The notes under the pieces are model-generated. The model was not told the origin of the DNA and searched no databases. It saw only the letters and a program-made list of their open reading frames with translations. From assembly GCA_943736015.1 (NCBI GenBank), contig OX031056.1, positions 68,847,277 through 68,911,276 on the forward strand: DNA of 64,000 bases. The letters are read 5' to 3'. Below are positions 20,517 through 31,273 of this stretch, in pieces. Numbering within the stretch: the stretch's first letter is position 1; the number at the start of each line of letters is the position of its first letter. The DNA is from Tridacna crocea. Its lineage: Eukaryota > Mollusca > Bivalvia > Cardiida > Cardiidae. Both the position numbers and the translations under genes were made by a program.

Positions 20517-21024
20517 GGAGAGGTCATCAGACCTCTCCAAGGATGGTGAGTTTAAAAGGCAGACTGCCACAGACTTTGCTGTCTAAATCCATTTTTCTTG
20601 CGAAATTATTCTGCTACACAGTCTGTTTCGTCATGGTTTTGTAAATAAATCGAAATAAAAAAAAAAAAACCGAAACAGGAAACAGACGTGGTTTATTTTT
20701 ATATGACGAGTTTCAGAAAAATATATGTTACATTAATTTGCCATAGCTGCAAAGGACCCCTAAAATAGTTGTAGATTTTCATTTAGTAAATAAATCTAAG
20801 CAGAAAAAAATAAGAATAATGTCGTTAAAAGACAGAAAGAAGACTGCTGGACAAGATCATGCGACTTGAAAACGCGACAAGAAGGCCAAATAACCGTCAA
20901 GTAAAGCATATGACGTTTCTACGCGGCGGCTTTTTCACTTGTTTGTTTACATGTAACAAAGTGTATTGAAATCAAAAGCCACTGATCTATTTGAAAACAT
21001 TTATGCTGACCTCTCCTGGCTTCT
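20517..21024. repeat. dispersed repeat, inverted relative at 44530-44960
   Basis: Left GGAGAGGTCATCAGACCTC and right GCTGACCTCTCCTGGCTTC are inverted ends. GACGTGGTTTATTTTTATAT and GATCATGCGACTTGAAAACG match the reverse complement of the 44.5-45 kb copy. No coding capacity. Confidence 0.6.
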
Positions 21025-21631
21025 TTTTTAAAGAAGCTAACTTGTTACTATCAATATTGAACTAGATCTACAAATGAGTTACTTTGTTACGGTTTTCTAT
21101 GTCGTCTTTCATTACTATTGTAATTATTACTATTATTATTATTATAATTATTATTAAATAACATGTTCTAGGTCAATGGAGTATTTCGGAACACTGTGCC
21201 GTATTTTTCAGAACATGTTCTGACTGTCCTAATCCAATTGAGGTGTTGCTGCTGAACGGTTACTAGGTGATACAAGATGGCTGAGAGACGGACAATTCGT
21301 CATGGCAGAATTTGCATTTTTTTCTTTTTTACGACATGAATACCAGAAATAGGGGTATAGTAGACTCGTCTCTACTCTCCCTCTGCAACTAATCATTTCC
21401 TTAATTAACACAGCTAAGATAGTAGCTCTTGCAACAGCCATCATACCAATTTACTTTCATTTCGATATGGTTTAGAACAATGTTCCGAACATGCTCCATT
21501 CAGAACTACTTCCGGGACAGTGTAATGTGTTCTGAAATATTCCTTTCGTACATTCCAGAACAGCATCATTCCAGGACACAGAACATTGTGCCAGAACAGG
21601 CGAAAGGAATACGCCCTGTATGTACAGCACG
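21025..21631. other. no gene seen; ATT microsatellite
   Basis: An ATT/ATA trinucleotide tract lies at ~21121-21155. Several GGAACA/TGTTCTG motifs repeat between 21185 and 21600, some inverted, suggesting a decayed element. Overlapping ORFs on both strands (21429-21680) show no domain. Confidence 0.45.
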
Positions 21632-22063
21632 CGTTGTCTGCGCATGTCATATTCTTCCAAGATTCGACTGTCTTATGTGACGCATCGCTAGCCCCGAAAG
21701 CGGACTGACTGTAATATTACGCTATATAAAGTAGCAATATAGAAAACAGCTTTTATCAATACGTTTGAGGAGAAATGAGACCTGCCTTAGCTCCAGATTT
21801 CTCTAAACTGCTGATCATAGCTAAAATAAACGTCTACTCAATAAAGCGCTACCTCGTGCAATCCACTCAGCTATGATCAGCAGTTTAGAGAAATCTGGAG
21901 CTAAAGCAGGTCTCTTTTCTTCTCAAACGTATTGATAAAAGCTATTTTCTACATTGCTACTTTATAGAGCGTAATATTACAGTCTGCCGCCGCTTTCGGA
22001 GCTAGTGATGGCCATATAAGACAGGTCAAATCTTCGAAGAATATGACATGCGCAGACGACGAC
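21632..22063. mobile_element. large foldback element, ~190-bp arms
   Basis: The left arm (about 21632-21826) and right arm (about 21872-22063) are inverted copies with a ~45-bp loop. Shared stretches include CAGATTTCTCTAAACTGCTG and TATTGATAAAAGCT. A single-arm relative lies at 28262-28500. Confidence 0.8.
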
Positions 22064-22066
22064 AAC

Positions 22067-22125
22067 AAAAGTTTCGACTCGGGTCAAATCCACGCAGGCT
22101 GGCCTTGGTCGGCACTTTTCGCGGA
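22067..22125. repeat. eroded family D hairpin
   Basis: Outer arms AAGTTTCGACTCGGGTCA and GGTCGGCACTTTTCGCGG remain, but the left inner arm is deleted ('AATCCACGCAGGCTGG'). Confidence 0.6.
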
Positions 22126-22400
22126 TGCATTTAGCCCTCTTTTGTCAGATCATAGATCATAAAGTTTTGGTCCCTATCTGACTATACTGTTTTTTTTTTC
22201 CTCATTATTTTTCATTATTTTACAATTATTATAATTTCCATCGATTTCCTTCCTGCGAAGCTAAAAAACACCGTGAGACCTGAACACGTTAGAGAAAGTA
22301 ATAATCATTAGACTAGTTCTCACAGCACGGAAGAAACAATTTTTCCTTTTTTTTTTATTCCTTGATGCAGACAGTGTTTATCACAGAACGTATGATCAGG
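22126..22400. other. no feature recognised
   Basis: T-rich and A-rich spacer between repeats. Confidence 0.4.
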
Positions 22401-22595
22401 ACCCGTATTCACCAACCATTCTTGAGAATATTCTTTGTCTTATTCTCCAAGGTTTTCTAAACTTGTAAGTAACACAACTTCTGAATGGCTAAACCATTCG
22501 GTTTAGCCAATCAGAAGTTGTGTTACTTACAAATGTAGAAAATTCTGGAGAATAAGACAAAGAACGTTCTTAAGAATGGTTGGTGAATACGGGCC
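22401..22595. mobile_element. family C palindromic MITE
   Basis: ACCCGTATTCACCAACCATT to AATGGTTGGTGAATACGGG, with the AACCATTCGGTTTAGCCAAT centre. One of the best preserved copies. Confidence 0.9.
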
Positions 22596-22637
22596 CTAAT
22601 CTTGCATCTACGCTGTCCGCTTATCTTGTCAGATACT

Positions 22638-22960
22638 GAGCCCCCGTAGCTCAGTCGGTAGCGTGCATGACTTGAGTACACGGGGTCCAGGGTTCGATCC
22701 CTGGTCACGACCCCTGCCTCGGCCAATTTCTTTCCGAGGATTGATGATAGTCGCCACTACAGGATTATTTCGTCTCTCATCGCTGACCATTGTTTCGAAG
22801 ATGATCATATGGGAAAGCAGCCAGTGGCTTGGAAAGAATATTGTGCAAAGTACTCGTAATAGAAACTCCAGGAACGCATGAATATGTGCACTGGCCGCGG
22901 TGATGTAAGTAAATTTTGAAAACGGTGTTAAACACCATACAATCAATTGTCTTGCCAGAC
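22638..22960 (+). repeat. tRNA-derived SINE I, full-length copy
   Basis: A box TAGCTCAGTCGG (~22649), B box GGGTTCGATCCC (~22690), then a conserved body (GAAGATGATCATATGGGAAA) and the 3' end 'TTAAACACCATACAATCAAT'. The tRNA-like head lacks a pairing acceptor stem, so it is not a functional tRNA. Relatives are at 30288, 34150 and 40076. Confidence 0.82.
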
Positions 22961-22969
22961 ACTTTTACA

Positions 22970-23520
22970 GAAAATCAAAGCGTTGAGAACGCTGAAGTGG
23001 TATTTGTCAAGGAAACCCATTGTGGGGAATAAATAGTTTGAAAGAAAAAGAGACAATTGTTCAAATATTGGCTTAAAAGTCAACCCACTAAGCAAATGAA
23101 TACCTTTTCGGTTAAAGGCAGAGTGCTCATGTACCTTAAAACTATAATTTTGAAATAACTTTAGCCTTTTACATTAATTTCCAACATTACAATCAATTAC
23201 TTCGATCTATAAATATTCATGAGCAATTACATGGAGAACCGCGCAATCATAGGACGAACAAGTCTTGGGACGAATTGGTTTGGAACGAAAAAGCAGGCAA
23301 ATTTGTATCATTGTCCCAAAAAAGGCTATGAGCGATAGAAGCTATTTTCATTACAAAATAAGTATCTCAAGTATCGATGGCCTCGCCCAATGTATTTTAA
23401 TATGCCTTTTCAAATTACATATCTGAGTGCTACCGAAAAATTTGCCTGAGAAAAAATGAGTTTAACTGGGTTTATTTCCTTCGGCTTTGCACAAAATAAG
23501 ACAAACACCACAAAAAGAAC
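22970..23520. repeat. dispersed repeat, sister of 14650-15420
   Basis: Carries the same ordered blocks as the 14.7-15.4 kb copy (AAAATCAAAGCGTTGAGAAC ... CCTTCGGCTTTGCACAAAA) with ~20-25% visible differences and several indels. Starts directly after SINE I. Confidence 0.65.
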
Positions 23521-23647
23521 AGCAACCTTAAAATTGCAATGACTGTATGCTTTCTACTGAATCTGTAGAGACATGCGAGATTTTTGGTGGCCCCATCAGG
23601 ATTCCATATGAATCAAAGAGTCCCTTCCATAGTTAACAAGAGAAGGC

Positions 23648-23877
23648 TTAACCCTTTACCAAACAATCCCTGGTTTTTACGACCCTGAAATAGAAGCCCT
23701 TTGAAAACATTGTGGGAAAAAGACAAAATGCTGGTAACCAGCATTTTCTCATTTTTCCCACAATGTTTTCTACCCTGCTGGAAATAAATTTTGATTTTTG
23801 ACTTAACTTTATTTTGTCATCTGCGAGTGCTTTCAATCTGGGCCAGTCTAAAATTTTGTCGTTTACGAAAGGGTTTA
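23648..23877 (-). mobile_element. family A TTAA MITE
   Basis: TTAACCCTTTACCAAACAAT start, full palindrome, and GTCGTTTACGAAAGGGTTTA end. Its last bases overlap the first bases of the next copy. Confidence 0.85.
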
Positions 23878-24103
23878 TCCATTACCACACAATGCCGACT
23901 TTTGACACTCCTGGCAAAGAAGGCCTTTGAAAACATTGTGAGAATAGAAGAAAGTGCTGGTAACCAGCATTTTCTTCCTGCCCTACAATGTTTTCTACTC
24001 TATCAAAGAAAACCTACACCATTCGAGTGTACACTGAAATTGTGATCTGCAAATGCTTTCAATTTGAACAAGGCTAAAATTTTGTCGTCTGGTAAAGGGT
24101 TAA
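23874..24103 (-). mobile_element. family A TTAA MITE, abutting the previous copy
   Basis: Starts TTTATCCATTACCACACAAT and ends CTGGTAAAGGGTTAA. A further fragment (AGCATTTGCAGACGACAGC) follows at once, so three insertions stand end to end. Confidence 0.85.
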
Positions 24104-24139
24104 AGCATTTGCAGACGACAGCATTTTTAACAACCGATT

Positions 24140-24217
24140 CAATCATGAGGTATACTGGCCCTTGGACACACACAAAATTGACGGACAATGAAAAGTTTCG
24201 ACTCAGGTCAGCCTGTG
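24140..24217. repeat. truncated family D element (left half)
   Basis: CAATCATGAGGTATACTGGC flank and the left arm AAAGTTTCGACTCAGGTCAG are present, then the sequence breaks off at CCTGTGAC before the loop. Confidence 0.6.
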
Positions 24218-24335
24218 ACTAAAAAATGGGAATTGTTTGTAGAAGGATAGGGTTTTTAATAATAATTCTCCCCCCCCCCCCCATTTTCCCGCCCCTACCT
24301 CTTCAGGCCCTTTGAAAACTCGGCCTTCTGACGTT

Positions 24336-24880
24336 AACAGATCTTTAGGGGATCGCCAAGATCGCCACCAGTCTACTCCCTTGCACAAAGATCCGTGGCG
24401 CTCTGTTCAGAACGCTGTCATATCGCTATTTAATCGCTTAAATCGCTATCGAAACGCACCTTGAACGTAAATATCGTAAATGGAGAGCTATCGGATCGCT
24501 CAAGAGCGCAAATGTTCCTTCAGTATGCCGGTCATTGCGCTCCTATGTGATCCGATTGTGACCATTAGAGATGCAGTACTTAGCGCTCCGTTTCGTTCAA
24601 GAGGGGATATGATGGCACTCCCATACGATCAAATGGTGATATGACAGCGTTCTTTTACGATCAAGTTGCAATAGAATAGCGCTCCGTTATGATCAAGTGG
24701 CGATATGATGGCGCTCCGATCGCGCTTTTAGAGGACTATATAAAAAGAGAGTCTGTGTCTCAGACCGGTAGTGCAGTGGTAAAATACTGGACTTTCAATC
24801 CTGAGGTCCGAGGTTCGATACCCTGCCCAACCAGGACCTTTCTGAAACAAGTTGTGTTTCTCACTCAACTAGAGGTGAAC
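24336..24880 (+). repeat. dispersed unit with tRNA-like SINE, sister of 19031-19570
   Basis: Same GATC-rich start, the same CTATATAAAAAGA, and the same A box (GGTAGTGCAGTGG) and B box (GAGGTTCGATACCC). High similarity over ~540 bp. Past 24880 this copy continues into 25.2-25.4 kb, where a short GGCGATCTACGGCGC palindrome occurs. Confidence 0.7.
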
Positions 24881-25674
24881 TGGTTTGAAACACAGAGGTA
24901 GCCTTGCGTGTGTCGGTGCTTTACACTGGGCACGTGAAGGAACAAAGGAGGTATATTCGAAGAAGAGCTCGAGACTTGTACCTGGATTTCCTTGTATCTC
25001 ATTCTTTCCCTCTAATAGTCCATACCATATATGCGTCGAGCACAGAGGGACCTTAATCCTACAAAGTCATCATATCATCATTTCGTATATGGAGATCACC
25101 TGGTGTAGGCACAATACATTCTTTGGTCAATTACAGTATGCCACCCAGGGGAAGGAGCGAAAGAAGGGTCAAAGCCTCGGGTCGCTAACGGGGCGAAAAC
25201 AGGTCGTATAAGGTCGCAACTCCTAGTGAGGCTACGATAGTGACCATGTACAGTTCAGTCGCTATCGGATCTCAATGGTCGTTACTTGATCGCCAGTGGA
25301 GCGTCATCTGGTTGTTATCTGAGATGGAGGGTCCTCATAATCACCAATCCGGCAGCGATCTGAGGCGATCTACGGCGCCCTGTATGAGCGCACAGAGCGC
25401 CGTAGATCGCCACCTAGTGGAATGGGGGTATACGACTAATTATGCCATGACTTGCTTTGTAAAGTGCATCACGGAGATGCAATAAGCCCCCTTTTATTAG
25501 AGCATGGATAATATTAAAATTGAGCCATCACGCAAAGAGGAACCATCTTGGATTTCTCTATATCAATTAGATGAAACAGATCAACGATAGTGCAGGTCAA
25601 TTTAAGTTGATAATTCAAAAATGATCAATTAACAAGGTACAAAGACCACTTTTCATACAGATAATGTCATTAAA
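24881..25674. other. possible extension of the preceding repeat; no gene
   Basis: A GC-richer stretch with short ORFs (24885-25211, 25240-25485) showing no domain. GGCGATCTACGGCGCCCTG and its inverse GCGCCGTAGATCGCC form a small hairpin near 25360-25415. Confidence 0.45.
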
Positions 25675-25741
25675 GCGAAAAGAGTCAACCCTGGTCAGCC
25701 TGCGCAATTCGCGCAGTCTGACCAGGGTTGACACTTTTCGC
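25675..25741. repeat. family D GC-rich hairpin
   Basis: 31-nt arms around AATTC, running from GCGAAAAGAGTCAACCCTGG to its near-complement, with two mismatched pairs. The outer arm differs from the copies at 856 and 17575 but is still matched on both sides. Confidence 0.85.
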
Positions 25742-26624
25742 AGTTTCCACAAGGTCCCTTCTTGCGTGATAGGTCACAAATGTGTCCATTCTAAGCCAAT
25801 CTAAAAACCAAGTCTAATAATGAAGTTGTACAGCAAATGTGATCTTATGATTGTATTTAGCATTTTGGAAAAACCATCACCAATTTCAAAGTATGCGGGG
25901 TAAATAACTTGTATAAGAAAGTATTGATGCATAACGTCATTGGCGCCGCAAATCAGTTGTTTTCAAATTAAGGCACATTCCAGCACTTCAAATTAACCAA
26001 GGTAAATTTTTGAAGAACTCTGTGAGAAATGAACTGAGAAGTCCTAAGCAGTCCTAAGTAGACTGCAACTTAAAACTTAAAAAAAAAAAAAAAAAATCAA
26101 TAATGGTAAGACACAATCATAGGCATTCTTCGGCGAAAATTAACATAATGTCAATTGGCACGAGAAACAACACAAGAAAAGAGTATTAAAACTAGGTTCC
26201 AAATTACCAAATTGATATTAAAAACTGGGTATGAATTTACCATAATAGATACGAATGATCGAAAAAAGCACGAAATGACTGAAAGCCGAGTAAACAATAT
26301 GGCTGCCTCCATAGGTACTTTGCAAAAGTGAATAAAAGTGCAGCCGCTCATGCGGAGCTACAGTATACTTGACCAATGGTCTGGACGCTATAATTTGAAA
26401 ATAAATGAATAAAAAGAGATCAAACTCCAAATGTCATTTTGAAAAGATATTTAATAATTTGAAAATGATACATATGGAAAAAGGCAGCCGGATATCTGGC
26501 GTAAGATAAGTAGAGGATTTTTAAAACAACGTTTTAAAATTATGTAATCGCTGTTTTAATAATATCGGTTTCAAATCTTTTGATTTATCTCGATGCGCCT
26601 TTTAATTTTTTGTTGTCGTTGAAA
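25742..26624. other. no gene seen
   Basis: AT-rich with an A-run near 26079-26096. The ORFs on the minus strand (26151-26430) have hydrophobic stretches but no family resemblance or splice context. Confidence 0.45.
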
Positions 26625-26975
26625 AGATCGAAGTTTATTTCATCGAGTGAATATCATCGCTAATATTTTTGATAGTGACGCAGCCACGATTGTACATTTT
26701 TTTTAAATATAATTTCACTTGGCTTACCCACTTTCGCATTACAACGCATTATAATATTACGTAAAGCGCGAGAAATATTGTTTAAATTACCCCATATTGC
26801 CATCTGGTTGAATTGGCACGCGTAACCAGTGCGCGGGGAACTCCTGTTTCCGTCCTCGATTAAAGAGTTAGAAAATAAAATTGGTATTTTTTTTTAAATG
26901 TTCGTAACCATGAAATATTGAACAATATTTCACCGTTATTTATCCATGTACAACTGAAAGACATAATAATAAAAT
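26625..26975 (+). mobile_element. degraded family G element
   Basis: GATCGAAGTTTATTTCATCG, a broken GTGACGCAGCCACG centre and AATATTACGTAAAGCGCG remain recognisable. The snap-back end has lost its right arm. Confidence 0.6.
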
Positions 26976-27295
26976 AAGAAACTACTTGTAAAAAATGATA
27001 TCTTAGCTTACCAGAATGTACACATACCAGTACCTCTATTTCGGATGAAGTTTGTATAGATCTACCGTTCTTCGGTTTAAATCATAAATTTTAATTGAGA
27101 TGTCCCGTGTATACTGTTCAAAATTTCTTAAGGACTTCTTCTGTGTAATTCATAATCACTGCTCCTTGGTCAAAATTTTTCCACAGTTTAATTAAGTTTG
27201 GACGTGGGCGTTAAAATAGGTCTAAGGTAGTATAATTCAAAAATTGGTACATTGAGGAAATTTGTAACAACTGGGTTTTGTTCAAAATGTTCATT
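26976..27295. other. no feature recognised
   Basis: AT-rich spacer. A truncated family A fragment (CGACTTTTAACGATCCTGAA) starts just after it at ~27309. Confidence 0.4.
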
Positions 27296-27386
27296 GATTT
27301 ACCTAACAATCTCGACTTTTAACGATCCTGAATATGAAAGCTTTTGAAAACTTTGTTGGAAAAAATGACAGTGCCTGGTGCCTGCT

Positions 27387-27692
27387 TTAACTCTTTACCA
27401 CACAATCCCTACTTTTGACGACCCTGAGAAAGAAGCCTTTAGAAAACGTGGGGAAAGGATAAAATGCTGGAAACCAGCACTTCCTCCTTTTCTCACAATG
27501 TTTTCTACCCTTCATAAACCAAATTTCAAATTGTCCAAATGGAAACCATTTGAAGACGACAAAATAAAAGTGACAGAAGATTTGAAATTTGTTTTGTGAA
27601 GGGTAGAAAACTTTGTGGTAAAAGGGGAAAATGCTGGTTTTCTAAATGCTTCTTTCTCAGGGTCGTCAAAGGTAAGGTTTGTGTGGGTTTAA
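27387..27692. mobile_element. family A inverted dimer
   Basis: TTAACTCTTTACCACACAAT at the left and GTGTGGGTTTAA at the right. Between them lie a full palindrome, one central unit, and a second palindrome that has lost its right arm. It reads as two head-to-head copies sharing the middle. Confidence 0.75.
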
Positions 27693-27918
27693 CCCATTAC
27701 CACACAATCCCTACTTTTGACGCCCTTGAGAAAGAAGCATTTAGAAAACATTATGGGAAAAGGAGAAAATGCTGGTAACCAGCATTTTCTTCTTTTCCCA
27801 CAATGTTTTCTACCCTACACAAAACAAATTTCAAATTTTCAGTCACTTTTATTTTGTCGTCTGCAAATGCTTTCAATCTGGACCAGTCTAAAAAAATTGT
27901 CGTTTGGTAATGGGTTAA
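27689..27918 (+). mobile_element. family A TTAA MITE (reference copy)
   Basis: 230 bp from TTAACCCATTACCACACAAT to GTTTGGTAATGGGTTAA. The 67-bp central palindrome runs from ~27745 to 27811. It shares its left TTAA with the preceding dimer. It contains no coding capacity; the ORF at 27717-28013 simply reads through it. Confidence 0.9.
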
Positions 27919-28020
27919 AAGATTGTTCGCGCGCATTCATGAAGACTCTTGGACACAATCAAGGTATGGGCAACATGATTTCACTCCTTTCCAGAAAACA
28001 AGGTTTCTCCTAGTCCAAAG

Positions 28021-28249
28021 TTAAACCTTTACCAGACGACAAAATTTTAGCCTTGTCTAAATTGAAAGCATTTGCAGCCGAGAATTTCAAAGTGGCTCAA
28101 AAAGTGCAAATTTTCTTTGATAGGGTGGAAAACATTGTCGGAAAAGGAGAAAATGCTGGTTACCAGCATTTTCTCCTTTTCCAACAATGTTTTCATAAGG
28201 CTTCTTTTCCAGGAGTGTCAAAAGTCGGCATTGTGTGGTTAAGAGTTAA
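28021..28249 (-). mobile_element. family A TTAA MITE
   Basis: TTAAACCTTTACCAGACGAC start and GTGTGGTTAAGAGTTAA end. The palindrome arm reads AACATTGTCGGAAAAGGAGA with a matched change (CTCCTTTTCCAACAATG is one base off). The ORF at 28053-28343 is an artefact of it. Confidence 0.88.
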
Positions 28250-28261
28250 AGCATTACCGTT

Positions 28262-28500
28262 GTCTGCGCATGTTGTCTGCGCATGTTGTCTGCGCATGTC
28301 ATATTCTTCGAAGATTCGACTGTCTTATATGACGCATCACTAGCCCCGAAAGCGGGCTAACTGTAACATTACGCTCTATAAAGTAGCAATGTTGAAAATA
28401 GCTTTTACGTATCAATACGTTGAGGAGAAATGAGACCTGCTTTAGCAACAGATTTCTCTAAACTGGTGATCATAGTTGAGTGAATTGCACGAGGTAGCGT
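28262..28500. repeat. single arm of the 21632-22063 foldback family
   Basis: Begins with three tandem copies of the 13-mer TGTCTGCGCATGT and then follows the left arm of the 21.6-kb element (TAGCCCCGAAAGCGGGCT, ACGAGGTAGCG). No inverted partner is present here. Confidence 0.75.
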
Positions 28501-28841
28501 TTTATTGGGTAAACCTTTTTTTTTTTTTGTTTTAAATTCAAAGTAACGGTTGTCGCGTAGGAAACTGGTTCGGTTCTGTACCCAGGATGCCCATATCAGA
28601 TAGATGAGTATTTATAGAATGCCATCTAGCGGGAGATAATGAAAGCATTACTGTCCACAAACTCGGTATCACTCACAAAAGAAACTTTCAAAGGACATGA
28701 AATGTTTTCGGGATAAAATACTTATTCGTTACTGGCATATTCTCCATTTCCCAAAATGTTCTATAAAGTTCTCTTCCACGATATCGTTCTGGTACTTATT
28801 AAATTTTGGGTAGTATTTTCAATGCAAAACCGATTTTTTCT
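28501..28841. other. no gene seen
   Basis: Contains a T run and no recognised feature. Confidence 0.4.
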
Positions 28842-29389
28842 TTAAAGGTGCATATTTAGAATTTTCACATTCCACCAAATTATAGAAAAACATATATATC
28901 ACAGAAATTTAAAAAAAAAAAAAAATACAAATCATTAATAATTAAGAGTCATAAAATTACATCAAATTTCTTTTTTGATGGTATTCCCTTAAAAGGCTAC
29001 GTAGTCTCTTAAGCTATTTTCAGATTTCCCGCAAAAAAATTAAAAAAGCATTGGAACGTTAAGTGACTGGCACTTGACTAATGACGCTGAAATTCCATAA
29101 TACAACAAAAATGTACTTATTTTCCATAATGTCTCCTTCGGACGCTATGTTTGAAGCTTCGTCTGTATATTTCCGGTATGTGAATGAGCGAAGTGCTCAT
29201 GTAAAAATAGACTGTGTTTCCCGTATGTGTCGACTTGGGCTGTAGTAAATCTCTTAATTTCTCTTGTTGTCGGATCGTTTCGACTACTGGGGTTCAATGA
29301 ATGAAAATTATAAGGCTCTGGGAGTATAAAGATGATTTATTTGTATTCTTGTAAAATTTTCGTCGCAAAATCTGAAGGGCCACCTTTAA
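28842..29389 (+). mobile_element. family H TTAA element
   Basis: 548 bp bounded by TTAA; starts TTAAAGGTGCATATTTAGA and ends GGGCCACCTTTAA. Shares the GGCTACGTAGTCTCTTAAGC block. Confidence 0.87.
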
Positions 29390-29504
29390 TGCCCAAGTTA
29401 ACAGGGGTTTCAAGGTTAAAAATACCAAAGCTGTGCAGACACGGTTGTATCAAACACTTTCCTCACGTGACCACGTTAGAATTGTTTGAGCGTATGGAAA
29501 CATG

Positions 29505-30254
29505 TTAACTCCTTACCAAAACGACAAATTTATAGAGTTGTCCAAATTGAAAGCATTTGCAGACGACAAATACAAATATGTTTCAAAAACTGAAATTTGT
29601 TTTGGGAAGAGTAGAAAACATTGTGGGAAAAGAAGAAAATGCTGGTTGCCAGCATTTTCTCCTTTTTCCCACAATGTTTTCAAAAGGCTTCTACCGCAAG
29701 GTCGTCCAAAGTCGTCATTGTAGAGTAGTTCAAATTGAAAGCATTTGCAGACGACGAAAATAAATGTAACTGAAAAATTGAAACTAGATTTGGGAAGGGT
29801 AGAAAACAATTTGGGAAAAGGAGAAATTGCTGATTACCAGCATCGCAGGGTCGTCCAAAGTCGTCATTGTACAGTGGTTCAAATTGAAAGCATTAGCAGA
29901 CGACAAAAATATATGTGAATGAAAAATCGAAACTTGAAACTTTTGGAAGGATGGAAAACATTGTAGAAAAAAGGATACCAGCATTTTTTCCTTTTTCCCA
30001 CATTGTTTTCAAAAGACTTCTACCACAGGGTCGTCCAAAGTCGTCACTGCAGAGTAGTTCAAATTGAAAGCATTAGCAGACGACAAAAATATATGTAAAT
30101 GAAAAATCGAAACTTGATTAGGGAAAGGTAGAAAACATTGTGGGAAAAGGAGAAAATGCTGGTTACCAGCATTTTCTCCTTTTTCCCACAATGTTTTCAA
30201 AAGACTTCTACCACAGGGTCGTCCAAAGTCGTCATTGTGTGGTGAAAGGGTTAA
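29505..30254 (-). mobile_element. tandem array of family A units
   Basis: Bounded by TTAA at 29505 and 30251. Inside, the block 'GTTCAAATTGAAAGCAT' recurs near 29729, 29877 and 30058. Each recurrence is followed by a palindrome arm; one palindrome is complete (~30130-30197) and others are broken. Either internal tandem amplification or serial insertion could explain it. Confidence 0.8.
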
Positions 30255-30287
30255 GTGGATTGATATGTATGTTACATGAACTAATTG

Positions 30288-30520
30288 TTTGATTGTATTG
30301 TGTTTAACGACGCTTCTAACCTTATTTCAATCTTATCGCGGCGACTTGTGCACCAATTCATGCTTTCCTGGGAGTCCCTTTCACCAGTGCTTACCACGAT
30401 ATTCTTAGCAAGTCCATGGCTGCTTTCCCAAAAAGCCGTCTTCGAAAAAATGATCAGCAGGGAGAGAGGAATGAATCCTCTCATAATGACTGATAATAGC
30501 ATTATCAAGCCTCAGGAATA
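30288..30520 (-). repeat. SINE I, 5'-truncated copy
   Basis: On the minus strand it carries the SINE I body (GAAGACGGCTTTTTGGGAAA, CAGGAAAGCATGAAT) and the 3' end CGTTAAACACAATACAATC. The tRNA-like head is missing, as expected for incomplete reverse transcription. Confidence 0.72.
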
Positions 30521-30530
30521 AGTTAAGCAA

Positions 30531-30597
30531 GCTGGATTGATTGATTGAATTGATTGAATTAATTGATTGAATTAATTGATTGATTGATTGATTGATT

Positions 30598-30640
<43 letters not shown>

Positions 30641-30664
30641 TGATCGATCGATCGATCGATCGAT
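30531..30664. repeat. compound microsatellite
   Basis: TTGATTGAA-type units pass into (TGAT)n, then about ten GATA repeats and about six TCGA repeats. The minus-strand ORF here encodes only S/I/N/Y-rich low-complexity sequence. Confidence 0.95.
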
Positions 30665-30692
30665 TTATGATTGTGTACCGCCGTTTTCCACA

Positions 30693-30886
30693 GTATGTAT
30701 TCACCAACCATTCTTAAGAACATTCATAGTCTTATTCTTCAGCATTTCTGCAGTGTTAAAGTAACAGAACTTCTGATTGGCTAAATCACTGGGTTTAGCC
30801 GATCGGAAGTTCTGTATTTTTCACAGGCAGAAAATCTTGAAGAATAAGACAAAGAACGTTCCTTAGAATGGTTGGTGAAAACGTGC
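30693..30886. mobile_element. family C palindromic MITE
   Basis: TATGTATTCACCAACCATTC to GAATGGTTGGTGAAAACG, with centre CTAAATCACTGGGTTTAGCC. Confidence 0.82.
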
Positions 30887-30963
30887 CAATTCAGCCTTTT
30901 TCAAGGCCATCATTTGCCGAGATAAAGTCACACTGTAGAAGACACCCATGAAGGCGTTTCCCA

Positions 30964-31195
30964 TAATTCTTTACCAAACAACACACTTTTAGACTTGTCT
31001 AAATTAAGAGCATTTGCAGACGACAAAATGAAAGTGACTGAAAATTTGATGAAATTTGTTTTTTGAAGGGTAGAAAACATTTGTGGGAAAAGGAGAAAAT
31101 GCTGGTTTCCAGCATTTTCTCCTTTTCTCACAATGTTTTCAAATGGCTTATATAACGATGTCGTAAAAACCGGGGATCGTTTAGGAAAGGGTTAA
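30964..31195 (-). mobile_element. family A MITE
   Basis: The left TTAA is changed (AATTCTTTACCAAACAAC) and the right end is GGAAAGGGTTAA. The palindrome is near complete. Confidence 0.8.
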
Positions 31196-31273
31196 ACCCA
31201 AGGACGCGACTGCGGGAGAGCGAGCGAGGGAGTTTCTCCTAATATCATACTGGGGACTCAGGGGACTCCAATT

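Noticed and set aside
26151-26430. two overlapping hydrophobic minus-strand ORFs
   Set aside because: Hydrophobicity is expected from T-rich reverse-strand translation; there is no partner exon, motif or homologous pattern.
27717-28013. 98-codon ORF with an apparently protein-like repeat shared by many other ORFs (LENIMGKGENAGNQHFLLFP)
   Set aside because: The shared peptide is a translation of the family A palindrome; it occurs in both orientations with frame shifts and no conserved start, so it is not a protein family.
29505-30254. CRISPR-like alternation of repeats and spacers
   Set aside because: Unit lengths are irregular, the repeats are long palindromic MITE parts, and the genome is clearly animal.
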